Below, in pieces: positions 1 through 7,129 of a DNA stretch of 35,167 bases (position 1 is the first letter of the stretch; each line of letters starts with the position of its first letter). The stretch comes from CAZJHX01 sp964545715 (GTDB taxonomy: Bacteria > Myxococcota_A > UBA9042 > GCA-2863065). Both the position numbers and the translations under genes were made by a program. Under the pieces are notes generated by a model that worked only from the letters and a program-made list of their open reading frames with translations, had not been told where the DNA came from and searched no databases. The stretch lies in contig CAZJHX010000111.1 in assembly GCA_964545715.1 (NCBI GenBank), positions 1 to 35,167 on the forward strand, read 5' to 3'.

Positions 1-947
1 ACTGCCCGCTGTCGGACAACCCGGTACAGAAGTACACCGACGGCGACTGTCAGGGCAACGCGTGCGACATCGACGACGATGGTGACGGGCACGCCGATAC
101 AGCCGACAATTGCCCTCAAGTGAGCAACGCCGACCAGCAGAACACCGACGGCGACAAGAAGGGTGACGCCTGCGACAAGGACGACGACAACGACGGGCAC
201 CTCGACGGCGCCGACAACTGCCCGAACGCCGTCAACCCCGACCAGAAAGACCTGGACGCCGACGGCCTGGGCGACCCGTGCGACGACGACGAGGACGGCG
301 ACGGCGCGCTCAACGGCCAGGACAACTGTGTGCTGGTGCCCAACCCGGACCAGGCTGACCTGGACGGCGACGCTCAGGGCGACCTCTGCGATCCCGACGA
401 CGACGCGGACGGCCACCTGGACGTCACGGACAACTGCCCCACCCTCACAAACCCGTCCCAAGCGGACCTTGATCTCGATGGCCAGGGCGACGCCTGCGAC
501 CTGGACGACGACAACGACGGCCACCCCGACCTGGCTGACAACTGCCCGAGCGCCTCCAACGTCCAGCAGAGAGACGTGGACGACGACGGCCTGGGCGACG
601 CCTGCGACTCGGCCGACGCGCCCCCCGATGAGAAGCCCCCAACCGACGAGCCCGATCCGGTCTCCGACCCGCCCGATTCGGACGGCGACCAGCCCTCGCC
701 CGTTGACGATCGACCCGACGACGGGACCGACCCAGCGCGCTCCTCAAAGCCGCTGATCCCCGGCGGCGGCGCTCAGCCCAAACGACCCGCACCGCCGGGC
801 GCCACCCCGATCAAGGCTGTGCCGGTGGAGAGCGTGGGCGGGTGTACGGCCGCGACAGGCACGCGCGGTGGAGCCGGTCACGCGCTTCTCCTGTTGCTCT
901 GCTCGCTGATGCTATGGAGGGATCGTTCTTCGGCTCCAATCGCTTGA
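1..947 (+). CDS. Thrombospondin type-3 repeat surface protein, 5'-truncated
   Basis: The reading frame is open from base 3 and the start codon lies before the window, so only the C-terminal part is present. The visible protein is a tandem array of about five thrombospondin type-3 (calcium-binding) repeats, with the pattern DNCPxxxNxxQxDxDxDGxGDxCDxDDDxDG. A Pro/Asp-rich linker follows at roughly 620-780. The C-terminus is GGC plus a short Gly/Thr stretch, a Leu-rich hydrophobic segment and an Arg-containing end, which resembles a MYXO-CTERM-type sorting signal. By family knowledge such proteins are secreted and bind calcium through the Asp residues. A role as adhesin or surface-exposed stalk is inference. 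An internal GTG at 120 could be mistaken for the start, but the same repeat continues upstream of it. Confidence 0.85.
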   Translation, partial: CPLSDNPVQKYTDGDCQGNACDIDDDGDGHADTADNCPQVSNADQQNTDGDKKGDACDKDDDNDGHLDGADNCPNAVNPDQKDLDADGLGDPCDDDEDGDGALNGQDNCVLVPNPDQADLDGDAQGDLCDPDDDADGHLDVTDNCPTLTNPSQADLDLDGQGDACDLDDDNDGHPDLADNCPSASNVQQRDVDDDGLGDACDSADAPPDEKPPTDEPDPVSDPPDSDGDQPSPVDDRPDDGTDPARSSKPLIPGGGAQPKRPAPPGATPIKAVPVESVGGCTAATGTRGGAGHALLLLLCSLMLWRDRSSAPIA

Positions 948-976
948 AGAACCAATCGCTGTGGTAGGGTCCGGCC

Positions 977-1879
977 GTGGCACCAAAAACGAGCAGAATG
1001 AGCGAAGCCCCGCGCCAGAAAAAACGCATCAAGAAGATGGAGGTCATGGTCGCCGATGTGATCATCGAGACCCATGACACGACGACGCTGGTGTTGTTTA
1101 CCGGCAACGATCACCTGGAGTATCGGGCCGGCAACTTCCTCACCATCGATCCCCACCAATTCGAGGCGCTGGCCCGCTGGACCCAGTACCTGGAGGACAT
1201 CAAGGGCAAGAAGGAGCCGCCGCGAGCGTACTCGCTGGCCTCGGCGCCCCATGAGAAGTACCTGGCGATCACGATCAAGGAAGAAGAGTACGTCACGGAT
1301 CGCACGCCGTACCCACCCTTGCTGTCGCCGGTCCTGGTGCGCCGCACGCCGCGCGGTACGCACATGGAGATCACCGGCTTTGCCGGGCCGTACTACCTGC
1401 CGGACGACATCGAGGACCGCACGGACCACCTCGTGCACATCTGCGCGGGCTCGGGCATGGTGCCGAACTGGGCGATGCTCAAGAGCGCGCTGCACCACGA
1501 CATGAAGCTCAAGCACACGATCGTGTACGGCAACAAGACGTGGGACGACATCATCTACCGCGACGCCCTCGCCAACCTGGCCGCGCAGTACCCCGATCGC
1601 ATCTCGGTCGTGCACGCGCTCAGCCGCGAGCCCAACGCCGAGTCACATGGGCCCAACGTCCGGTCGGGGCGCGTCACGCTGGAGCTGCTGCGCGACGTCG
1701 TGCCGGACTGGAGCGCCGTCAGCGTGTTTGCCTGCGGTCCGGCCCTGACGAAGTGGGACAAGCGGCGCGCAAAACAGACCGGGGAGACGCTCACACCGCG
1801 TTTTCTAGAGTCCGTGCTCTCGGCGCTGAACGAGCTGGGCGTAACGAAAGACCAGCTCCATAAAGAGAGCTACGGCTGA
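977..1879 (+). CDS. Ferredoxin-NADP reductase-like FAD/NAD(P)-binding oxidoreductase
   Basis: A 300-residue flavoprotein of the ferredoxin-NADP+ reductase superfamily. The FAD-binding motif RAYSLAS is at residues 83-89, the NAD(P)-binding GSGMVPNW at about 158-165, and the C-terminal CGP motif near residue 255. It has neither an N-terminal nor a C-terminal [2Fe-2S] ferredoxin domain, so it would need a separate electron acceptor or donor. It is expected to move electrons between NAD(P)H and an iron-sulfur partner in the cytoplasm; the partner is not visible here. The start chosen is GTG at 977. No Shine-Dalgarno sequence precedes it, but TGGTAGGGT (962-970), an extended -10-like element, ends 6 nt before it, so translation may be leaderless. 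ATG at 998 is the alternative. Its stop lies 3 nt from the stop of the convergent membrane protein gene. Confidence 0.85.
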   Translation: MAPKTSRMSEAPRQKKRIKKMEVMVADVIIETHDTTTLVLFTGNDHLEYRAGNFLTIDPHQFEALARWTQYLEDIKGKKEPPRAYSLASAPHEKYLAITIKEEEYVTDRTPYPPLLSPVLVRRTPRGTHMEITGFAGPYYLPDDIEDRTDHLVHICAGSGMVPNWAMLKSALHHDMKLKHTIVYGNKTWDDIIYRDALANLAAQYPDRISVVHALSREPNAESHGPNVRSGRVTLELLRDVVPDWSAVSVFACGPALTKWDKRRAKQTGETLTPRFLESVLSALNELGVTKDQLHKESYG

Positions 1880-1882
1880 CGG

Positions 1883-2536
1883 TCAGAGCAGCCCCATCCC
1901 GACGCCGAAGACGAGGATGGCGGCCACCACCAGCCCGTAGATCGCCGACACCGCCACCACTTTGGCGCGGATCGTCTCCATATCGTGCACCCAGAAGGCC
2001 ACCAGATTGAAGTGCAGATAGCCGAACGGGACGATGAGCCACACGTGCGGAAAGCTCCAAAAACGGTACTCCCACACCAGCAGCCCGACGTGGTTCAGCC
2101 AGATCTCTACCAGCACACAGAAGATCGAGTTGGCCAGGCCCCAGAACAGGCGATTTGGCATCCCTAAAATGCGCTGCTTCTTGTCGGCCGGCAGCAGCTT
2201 GGCCAGCGTGATGCCGGCGATGCTGAACATGAAGCAGATCTCGATGTTGAGCCCCACCATGATGAGGTAGGCGCTCTGCCCCGGCGCGGTCCACAAGGCC
2301 GACCGCCCGCTGTAGTGCAGGATCAGGCTGTTGCCGATCTCGTTGAGCCAGTCCATCCCCCAGAACGCCAGCCCGGCAAACACCAGGTTCCAGTTCTTGC
2401 GCTCCACCTCAACCGTGTACACGTACACCGCGATGGCGAGCAGCGGCACGATGTACCACTGCAGATTGCTCGGATCGCGAAGGTTGGACAGCGCCTGCAG
2501 TGATGCGTCTGTCATCGCCGGGCTCTCCAGAGTCAT
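1883..2536 (-). CDS. Polytopic membrane protein of unknown function
   Basis: About 217 residues and very hydrophobic, with roughly six predicted membrane segments (one near residues 25-42, the last forming the C-terminus). Conserved-looking aromatic and charged residues sit between helices, for example WGMDWLNEIGN and LVEIWLNHVG, and the acidic and His positions in the membrane could be functional. I do not recognise the family. The start is uncertain: an upstream GTG at 2572 would add 12 residues and ATG at 2515 would remove 7. I chose ATG 2536 because a TATGGT hexamer (2546-2551 on this strand) ends 9 nt upstream, fitting the leaderless pattern seen elsewhere in the window. It converges on the flavoprotein reductase gene with a 3-nt gap, so the two are not co-transcribed. 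Confidence 0.7.
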   Translation of the reverse strand: MTLESPAMTDASLQALSNLRDPSNLQWYIVPLLAIAVYVYTVEVERKNWNLVFAGLAFWGMDWLNEIGNSLILHYSGRSALWTAPGQSAYLIMVGLNIEICFMFSIAGITLAKLLPADKKQRILGMPNRLFWGLANSIFCVLVEIWLNHVGLLVWEYRFWSFPHVWLIVPFGYLHFNLVAFWVHDMETIRAKVVAVSAIYGLVVAAILVFGVGMGLL

Positions 2537-2610
2537 CGTGCAACGACCATACGCCCGTGCGATGTGCCGCACGACGCGGTTGGCGTCGTGAACTGATGTG
2601 GATCAGGACC

Positions 2611-3900
2611 TCACTTTACCGGGGCGTCGGCCAACACGAAGATGCCGCCGCGCATCTTGAGCAGCAGGGCGGTGGCGGCGTAGAGCACGACCGCCGAGAG
2701 CGCAAACGAGACCGCGGTGGCGACGGCGCCTCCGAGCAGGCCGTGGGCTGGGATCAGCACGGCGTTCAGCACGATGTTGGCGCCGGTGGTCAGGGCCATG
2801 AAGATGCTCTGCGCGCCCGGGCGGCCCGCCTGGAGCAGGATGTAGTCGAAGGGCAGGACCGGGGCGTAGACCACCAGACCGCAGGCCAGGATCGCCAGCA
2901 GGGTGTGGGCGTCGCCGACCAGGGTGGGGTCCGCGACCATCGACAGCAGCGGGAAGACCAGCATCACCGCGCCGCCGACGAGCAGGGTCAGCGCCAGGCT
3001 GAGGGCGCCGACCTTGCGGGCCAGGGTGCGCAGCTCGGCTCGTTCGTGGTCTGCGATGAGGCGGACCAACATCGGGTTGATGACCACTCGCAGCGTGATG
3101 CCGATGGTGTACAGGCCCTCGATGAAGAAGGCGGCAAAGCTGTAGACGCCGACCTGATCGTCGGGCAGGAAGATGCCCAACATCAGGATGTCGATGCGGA
3201 TGAAGGCCTCGGACAGGCAGCTGTTGACGACGCCGCGGCCGCCGAACGAGGCGTGGCGTATCAGCCAATCGCGCACCTTGGCGCCGTCGACCGCGCCGAT
3301 GGTCAGCGGACGGACCAGCAACAGGTAAGCGAGAAGCAGGGTCTCGGCCAACGTGAAGCAGAGGGCCAGGCGGTCCAGCGACGCGTCCAGATGCACGACG
3401 GCCAGGCAGACGCCCAGGATGGTGAGCGCGCGCAGGGCCTGGCCGATGGCAAACGCGATCATCCGGCGGCGGCCGTTGAGGATGCCCATCAGGACCTTGT
3501 TGGTCACAAACAGCAGCAGGCCCGGCGCCAGGATGCGGACGCCGCCGATCAGGTGCGCGCTGTCGTTCAGTCGGCCGATCAGCGGGGCCGCAGCCATCAG
3601 GACGAGAGCGCCCAGGACACCGGAGGCCAGCGCCAGCGCGAGGGCGGCTGCGGCGATCGAGTCACGCTCCGGCGAGTGATCCGCAAACTCGGCGACGTGC
3701 TTCTGAGCAGAGTCGTGCAGGGCGAAGACGACGATCTGCCCGCTGACCACGAAGATGGCGTACAGCTGATTGAAGACGCCCAGCGCCTCGGCGCCCGCGC
3801 GCACAAAAAGGAACACGTTGATGGCCAGGCCGACCAGGGCCTGAATGCCGAAGGCCCCGTAGTTCCAGGCCGCGCCGGACCTGAAGCGGGCGTCCGTCAC
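2611..3900 (-). CDS. Wzx-type polysaccharide flippase (MOP superfamily)
   Basis: A 429-residue integral membrane protein with about twelve hydrophobic segments spread over its length. It begins with the typical N-terminus of oligosaccharide flippases (RSGAAWNYGAFGIQALVGL). By family knowledge, such proteins move lipid-linked oligosaccharides across the cytoplasmic membrane for O-antigen, capsule or exopolysaccharide assembly. Its ATG overlaps the stop of the glycosyltransferase gene by 4 bases (3897-3900), so the two are translationally coupled and probably act on the same glycan. No polymerase or ligase gene is visible nearby, so the glycan type is unknown. MATE transporters and MurJ are relatives, but the length and the glycosyltransferase neighbour favour Wzx. 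Confidence 0.8.
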   Translation of the reverse strand: MTDARFRSGAAWNYGAFGIQALVGLAINVFLFVRAGAEALGVFNQLYAIFVVSGQIVVFALHDSAQKHVAEFADHSPERDSIAAAALALALASGVLGALVLMAAAPLIGRLNDSAHLIGGVRILAPGLLLFVTNKVLMGILNGRRRMIAFAIGQALRALTILGVCLAVVHLDASLDRLALCFTLAETLLLAYLLLVRPLTIGAVDGAKVRDWLIRHASFGGRGVVNSCLSEAFIRIDILMLGIFLPDDQVGVYSFAAFFIEGLYTIGITLRVVINPMLVRLIADHERAELRTLARKVGALSLALTLLVGGAVMLVFPLLSMVADPTLVGDAHTLLAILACGLVVYAPVLPFDYILLQAGRPGAQSIFMALTTGANIVLNAVLIPAHGLLGGAVATAVSFALSAVVLYAATALLLKMRGGIFVLADAPVK

Positions 3901-4883
3901 GGCTGCGGCGCCGCGTCGTCCGCCGGCGGGTCGAGCGCCGTCTCTCCGGGCTCGTGATCGAGACCGTAGTGCTCCTGCGTCAGGTACAGCGGGCGTCGCT
4001 TGGCCTCGGTAAAGGTGCGGCCGACGTACTCACCCAGCAGGCCCATGCTCAGCAGCTGCACGCCGCCCATGAACATGATCGCCACGATGGTGGACGGGAA
4101 GCCGGGCACGTCCGGGCCGTAGATCAGGGTCTTGATGATGAAGTAGATCGAGTAGCCGATGGCGCTGAGCGCAATCACGGTGCCGGCCAGGGTCGACAGC
4201 TGCAGCGGGCGGTTGGAGAACGACACGATGCCGCTGAAGGCAAACGCCAGCAGCGACCTCAACGTCCACTTGCTGCGGCCGCCGGCGCGGTCCTTCTGAT
4301 CGTATTGCACATCCTTGGTGCTGAACCCGATCCAGGTGTACAGCCCCTTCATGAACGGGTTGCTCTCACGGCACTTTCGCAGCGCGTTGACCACGCGGCG
4401 GCTCATCAAGCGAAAGTCGCCGCTCTGGGTCAGCAGCTTCTGGTTGGAGAGCAGCCCGAAGACCCGGTAGAAGGCGTTGGTCATCACCTGCCGGCTGCGC
4501 GTCATGCCGACCCGCTCTCTGGGGGACGCCGTGACCACGTGAAATCCCTCGGCCCAACCCGCCAGCAGCGCGGGGATCGCCTCGGGCGGATGCTGCAGAT
4601 CGGCGTCCATCAGGATCACCGCGTCTCCCGCGGCGGCGTCCAGGCCGGCGCACAAGGCGATGTCCTTGCCGAAGTTGCGCGACAGGTCCACGACCTTGAT
4701 GCGGGGCTCGCTCTCACGCGCCTCGAGCAGCTTCTGCAGCGAGCCGTCGCGGCTGCCGTCGTTGACGCAGATCACCTCGAAGTCGTGCTCTGTGGCCGCC
4801 AAAACCTGGAGCAGCGCGGGCAGAAACTCTCCGAGGTTCTCCTCTTCATCGAAGACCGGAGTGACGACCGAAACCAGCGACAT
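3897..4883 (-). CDS. Glycosyltransferase family 2, GtrB/ArnC-like polyprenyl-phosphate glycosyltransferase
   Basis: A 328-residue protein with an N-terminal GT-A domain: VSVVTPVFDEEENL at the start, NDGSRDGS at 41-48 and the metal-binding DAD at 93-95. The acceptor-side motifs QSGDFRLM (153-160) and GGRSKW (201-206) follow. Two C-terminal membrane helices lie near 231-255 and 264-286, with the family signature GEYVGR at 284-289 and RRPLY at 296-300. The family transfers a sugar from a nucleotide sugar to undecaprenyl phosphate on the inner face of the cytoplasmic membrane. It is the first gene of a coupled pair with the flippase. A TTGACT-17 bp-CAATAT promoter ends 7 nt before its ATG. A Pro/Asp-rich C-terminal tail of about 20 residues is an unusual extension. 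Confidence 0.9.
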   Translation of the reverse strand: MSLVSVVTPVFDEEENLGEFLPALLQVLAATEHDFEVICVNDGSRDGSLQKLLEARESEPRIKVVDLSRNFGKDIALCAGLDAAAGDAVILMDADLQHPPEAIPALLAGWAEGFHVVTASPRERVGMTRSRQVMTNAFYRVFGLLSNQKLLTQSGDFRLMSRRVVNALRKCRESNPFMKGLYTWIGFSTKDVQYDQKDRAGGRSKWTLRSLLAFAFSGIVSFSNRPLQLSTLAGTVIALSAIGYSIYFIIKTLIYGPDVPGFPSTIVAIMFMGGVQLLSMGLLGEYVGRTFTEAKRRPLYLTQEHYGLDHEPGETALDPPADDAAPQP

Positions 4884-4890
4884 GAGGGCT

Positions 4891-4919
4891 ATATTGTGGC
4901 CGCCTCAAGGGGGAGTCAA
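4891..4919 (-). promoter_or_regulatory. Predicted sigma70 promoter of the glycosyltransferase-flippase pair
   Basis: On the minus strand, TTGACT (4914-4919) and CAATAT (4891-4896) are 17 bp apart. The -10 ends 7 nt before the ATG at 4883 and no Shine-Dalgarno sequence lies between, so the transcript would start at or next to the start codon. The -35 is strong; the -10 matches consensus at 3 of 6 positions. Confidence 0.45.
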
Positions 4920-4948
4920 GATGCGCCCCGCTCTGCTACTGTAGTGCC

Positions 4949-6418
4949 ATGCTCACTCGAGCCCTGGTCAGCGCTTGCGTGCTGTTGGTCGTCGGGAGCG
5001 CGCGCGACGCGACAGCCTGTCAGTACGACGAGTGCCACTCGGACGGCGCCGTGCAAAAGCCCGACGGCTTCGACCTCTCACTGCCGTTCGAGACCGGCGA
5101 GGCGGTGCTGATCACCGCGGGTTACGGCCCCTCCGCCGGCTCTTCGCTGCACTGCCGCGCGCAGGACTCGCAGTGCGCCAACGACTACTACGCGCTGGAC
5201 CTGACGCTGAAGAACCACGGCAACCACGGCAAGGGCCAGCCGGTGTTGGCGATCGCGGCAGGCACCGTCATCGACGCCGCGTGGGGCTCGTCGGGCTGGG
5301 CGAATTACGGCCGCCGCGTGTACATCCGGCACGACTTTGACGACGGGCACACCTACACCAGCATGTACGCGCACCTGGACTCGATGGCGGTCTCCACGGG
5401 CGAGCATGTGGCTCAAGGCGACCTGATCGGCACGCTGGGACAAAGCTGCCAGGGCGCGTCCAGCTGCTCGAGCTTCTCCACGCCGCACCTGCACTTCGCG
5501 CTGCACCGCGACAGCAAGCTGGGCGGAAGCGGCAGCGGCGGCTCCTACGGGGGGCGGGCCGTGATCGCCGAGCCGATCGACGGCTACACGGGCATCGGCA
5601 AAAACGACGTCCTCACGTCTGGAAACGACGGCCCCGAGCCACCGCCCGACGACCCGCCCGATGCCGCCTGCGACGTGACGATCCCCGCCGGCGGGGCCAC
5701 CCTTGAAGAGGACGGCCCCTGCGCCACGCTGACCGGCAGCGCCCACCTCAGCGCCGAGGGCCACGGCGGACACACGTATTGGGCGCCCGCGGACATCCCG
5801 GCTCCCGATTACGCCGAGGGGGTGATCTACCACTTCGAAATGGAGGCCGCCGGCGCCTTCGACGTCTGGGCCTACATGCCCGACACCGTGTCCGATCGCA
5901 CACCCCAGGCGGTGTACAAGCTGAAGCACGGCGGGGACACCCAGAAGCTGACGGTCGACCAGTCGTGGGCGGCGGGCGGCTGGCTTCAGCTGGGCACGTT
6001 CGACTTTGCCGCGGGTGGCGACCAGTGGCTGCGCCTGGGAGACACCTACCTGGACGACGCGGGCAAAGGAAAGGCGGTCGTGATGGACGCCATCCAGCTG
6101 ACGACACCGGGGACCCCACCGGACTCAGAGCCCCCCGATGCGCCCGATGATCCGCCCGCCGAAGACGCGGTGGCCACAGCGGATGACGCCGCGGTCGCTG
6201 ACGTGGCAGCCCGCCCGCCGGCCGACATCGCGGTGCCCGGGGAGACAGGTCCGATCGTGATCGGCGGCACCCCCGACGGCGGCCCCCCGCCCACTGGCCC
6301 CACGCGCGTCACATCCGGCGGGTGCGCGACCGGTGGACACACCTCCGACCCCGCGTGGGCCTACCTGCTTCTCCTGGCGCTGGGCGCGCGGATAAAGCTG
6401 AGACGTCCTCAGAATTGA
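4949..6418 (+). CDS. Secreted M23-family peptidase with C-terminal beta-sandwich domain and sorting tail
   Basis: A 489-residue exported protein. It has a signal peptide (about residues 1-23, ending near DATA) and a Cys-containing M23/LytM peptidase domain with YYALDL (80-85), YAHL (140-143) and HLHF (180-183). The His of the usual HxxxD motif is replaced by Tyr80; His68 further upstream may be the ligand, as in M23 subtypes with a YAlDF motif. Residues about 244-390 form a second domain ending in GTFDFAAGG...VVMDAIQL, resembling the golvesin/xanthan-lyase C-terminal domain. A Pro/Asp-rich linker and a tail of GGC, a Leu-rich helix and Arg/Lys close the protein, similar to the tail of the first gene. 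The family cleaves peptidoglycan cross-links; the substrate here is inference. ATG 4949 has no clear Shine-Dalgarno sequence. Confidence 0.88.
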   Translation: MLTRALVSACVLLVVGSARDATACQYDECHSDGAVQKPDGFDLSLPFETGEAVLITAGYGPSAGSSLHCRAQDSQCANDYYALDLTLKNHGNHGKGQPVLAIAAGTVIDAAWGSSGWANYGRRVYIRHDFDDGHTYTSMYAHLDSMAVSTGEHVAQGDLIGTLGQSCQGASSCSSFSTPHLHFALHRDSKLGGSGSGGSYGGRAVIAEPIDGYTGIGKNDVLTSGNDGPEPPPDDPPDAACDVTIPAGGATLEEDGPCATLTGSAHLSAEGHGGHTYWAPADIPAPDYAEGVIYHFEMEAAGAFDVWAYMPDTVSDRTPQAVYKLKHGGDTQKLTVDQSWAAGGWLQLGTFDFAAGGDQWLRLGDTYLDDAGKGKAVVMDAIQLTTPGTPPDSEPPDAPDDPPAEDAVATADDAAVADVAARPPADIAVPGETGPIVIGGTPDGGPPPTGPTRVTSGGCATGGHTSDPAWAYLLLLALGARIKLRRPQN

Positions 6419-6454
6419 CATGCATGTGCATGCATATTAATGTGAGTGCATGCG
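6415..6454 (+). promoter_or_regulatory. Promoter and operator of the toxin-antitoxin pair
   Basis: A perfect TTGACA (6415-6420) overlaps the stop codon of the peptidase gene. Three TGCATG units follow, at 6421, 6427 (as the palindrome TGCATGCA) and 6447. The last contains the ATG start codon of the antitoxin. A poor -10 (TAATGT, 6438-6443, 17 bp spacer) lies between the repeats. Repeats flanking the -10 are the usual arrangement for autorepression by a ribbon-helix-helix antitoxin, and no Shine-Dalgarno sequence is present. Confidence 0.6.
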
Positions 6455-6701
6455 AACCACCGTAGAAATAACGGATGAACAGCGCGCCAAGCTTGTGATG
6501 TTGGCGGCGCGCCGGGGACAGAAGGGGTTCTCTGGCATCGTTCGCGACGCCATTGACCACTATCTGAATGAGGAAGCCCAGCGGCTGGAGCGGGTCGCTG
6601 CGGCCCTCGATGCCCGCGGGGCCTTGGCGGGTGACGAGGGCGACGAGTTCCAGCTGCGCGTGGCGGACGCACGCGATCGGTTTGACCGTGAGCATCGCTG
6701 A
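6450..6701 (+). CDS. vapB: Ribbon-helix-helix antitoxin (VapB-like)
   Basis: An 83-residue protein that begins RTTVEITDEQRAKL, a beta strand followed by helices typical of the MetJ/Arc/CopG ribbon-helix-helix fold. The C-terminal half is charged and probably wraps the toxin. Such antitoxins bind the PIN toxin to neutralise it and repress their own promoter as dimers on inverted repeats. The TGCATG repeats overlapping its start are the likely operator. The toxin gene overlaps its 3' end by 14 bases, so the pair is translationally coupled. The symbol reflects the operon type; I cannot assign a specific VapB subfamily. Confidence 0.8.
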   Translation: MRTTVEITDEQRAKLVMLAARRGQKGFSGIVRDAIDHYLNEEAQRLERVAAALDARGALAGDEGDEFQLRVADARDRFDREHR

Positions 6702-7068
6702 CACGTCTGTACTCGTCGGCTATCTCCGCGGCCGGGAGCCAAGCGCCTCGGCCGTCGCAGCAGGGTTGTCGGCCGGCAATCTCCAGACGACGTCAGTGTC
6801 GGTCTTTGAACTGCAGCTGGGCGTGCGCTCCGCGAAGCAGCAGACCGCAGTGGACGCGCTGCTTAACGCGCTCGGCGTGTATGGTCTCGACCACGCCGCA
6901 GCCTTTGAGGCTGGGCGTCTCTACTCCCTGTTGGAGTCGTCCGGCCAACGGATTGGGGTGGCGGACACACTCATCGCCGGCATCTGCCTGGCGCGAGTCT
7001 TGCCACTGTTGACGACAAACGCCAAACACTTCAAGCGGGTCCCTGGCTTGGGGGTGCTGGAGCCCTGA
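6688..7068 (+). CDS. vapC: PIN-domain toxin ribonuclease (VapC-like)
   Basis: With GTG at 6688 the product is 126 residues, the usual VapC length: SIADTSVLVGYLRG at the N-terminus and TTNAKHFKRVPGL near the C-terminus. The acidic Mg2+ site is recognisable as Asp5, Glu41 and Asp93, with Asn111 at the fourth position. PIN toxins cleave tRNA or rRNA; the target here is unknown. A longer in-frame extension to 6568 would run inside the antitoxin gene and lacks PIN sequence, so I rejected it. The overlap with the antitoxin ensures coupled translation. Confidence 0.88.
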   Translation: MSIADTSVLVGYLRGREPSASAVAAGLSAGNLQTTSVSVFELQLGVRSAKQQTAVDALLNALGVYGLDHAAAFEAGRLYSLLESSGQRIGVADTLIAGICLARVLPLLTTNAKHFKRVPGLGVLEP

Positions 7069-7129
7069 GCGACGGCTGCGAAAACCGGGCTGACTGGACG
7101 AGTGGCTGTGGTTGCGCGGCGCCCATGCC

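Noticed and set aside
2500..3957. Plus-strand frame opposite the flippase
   Set aside because: Gln/Asp/Arg-rich shadow of a membrane protein gene; no start signals.
6568..6687. Longer start for the PIN toxin
   Set aside because: It lies within the antitoxin gene and carries no PIN sequence; GTG 6688 gives the family length.
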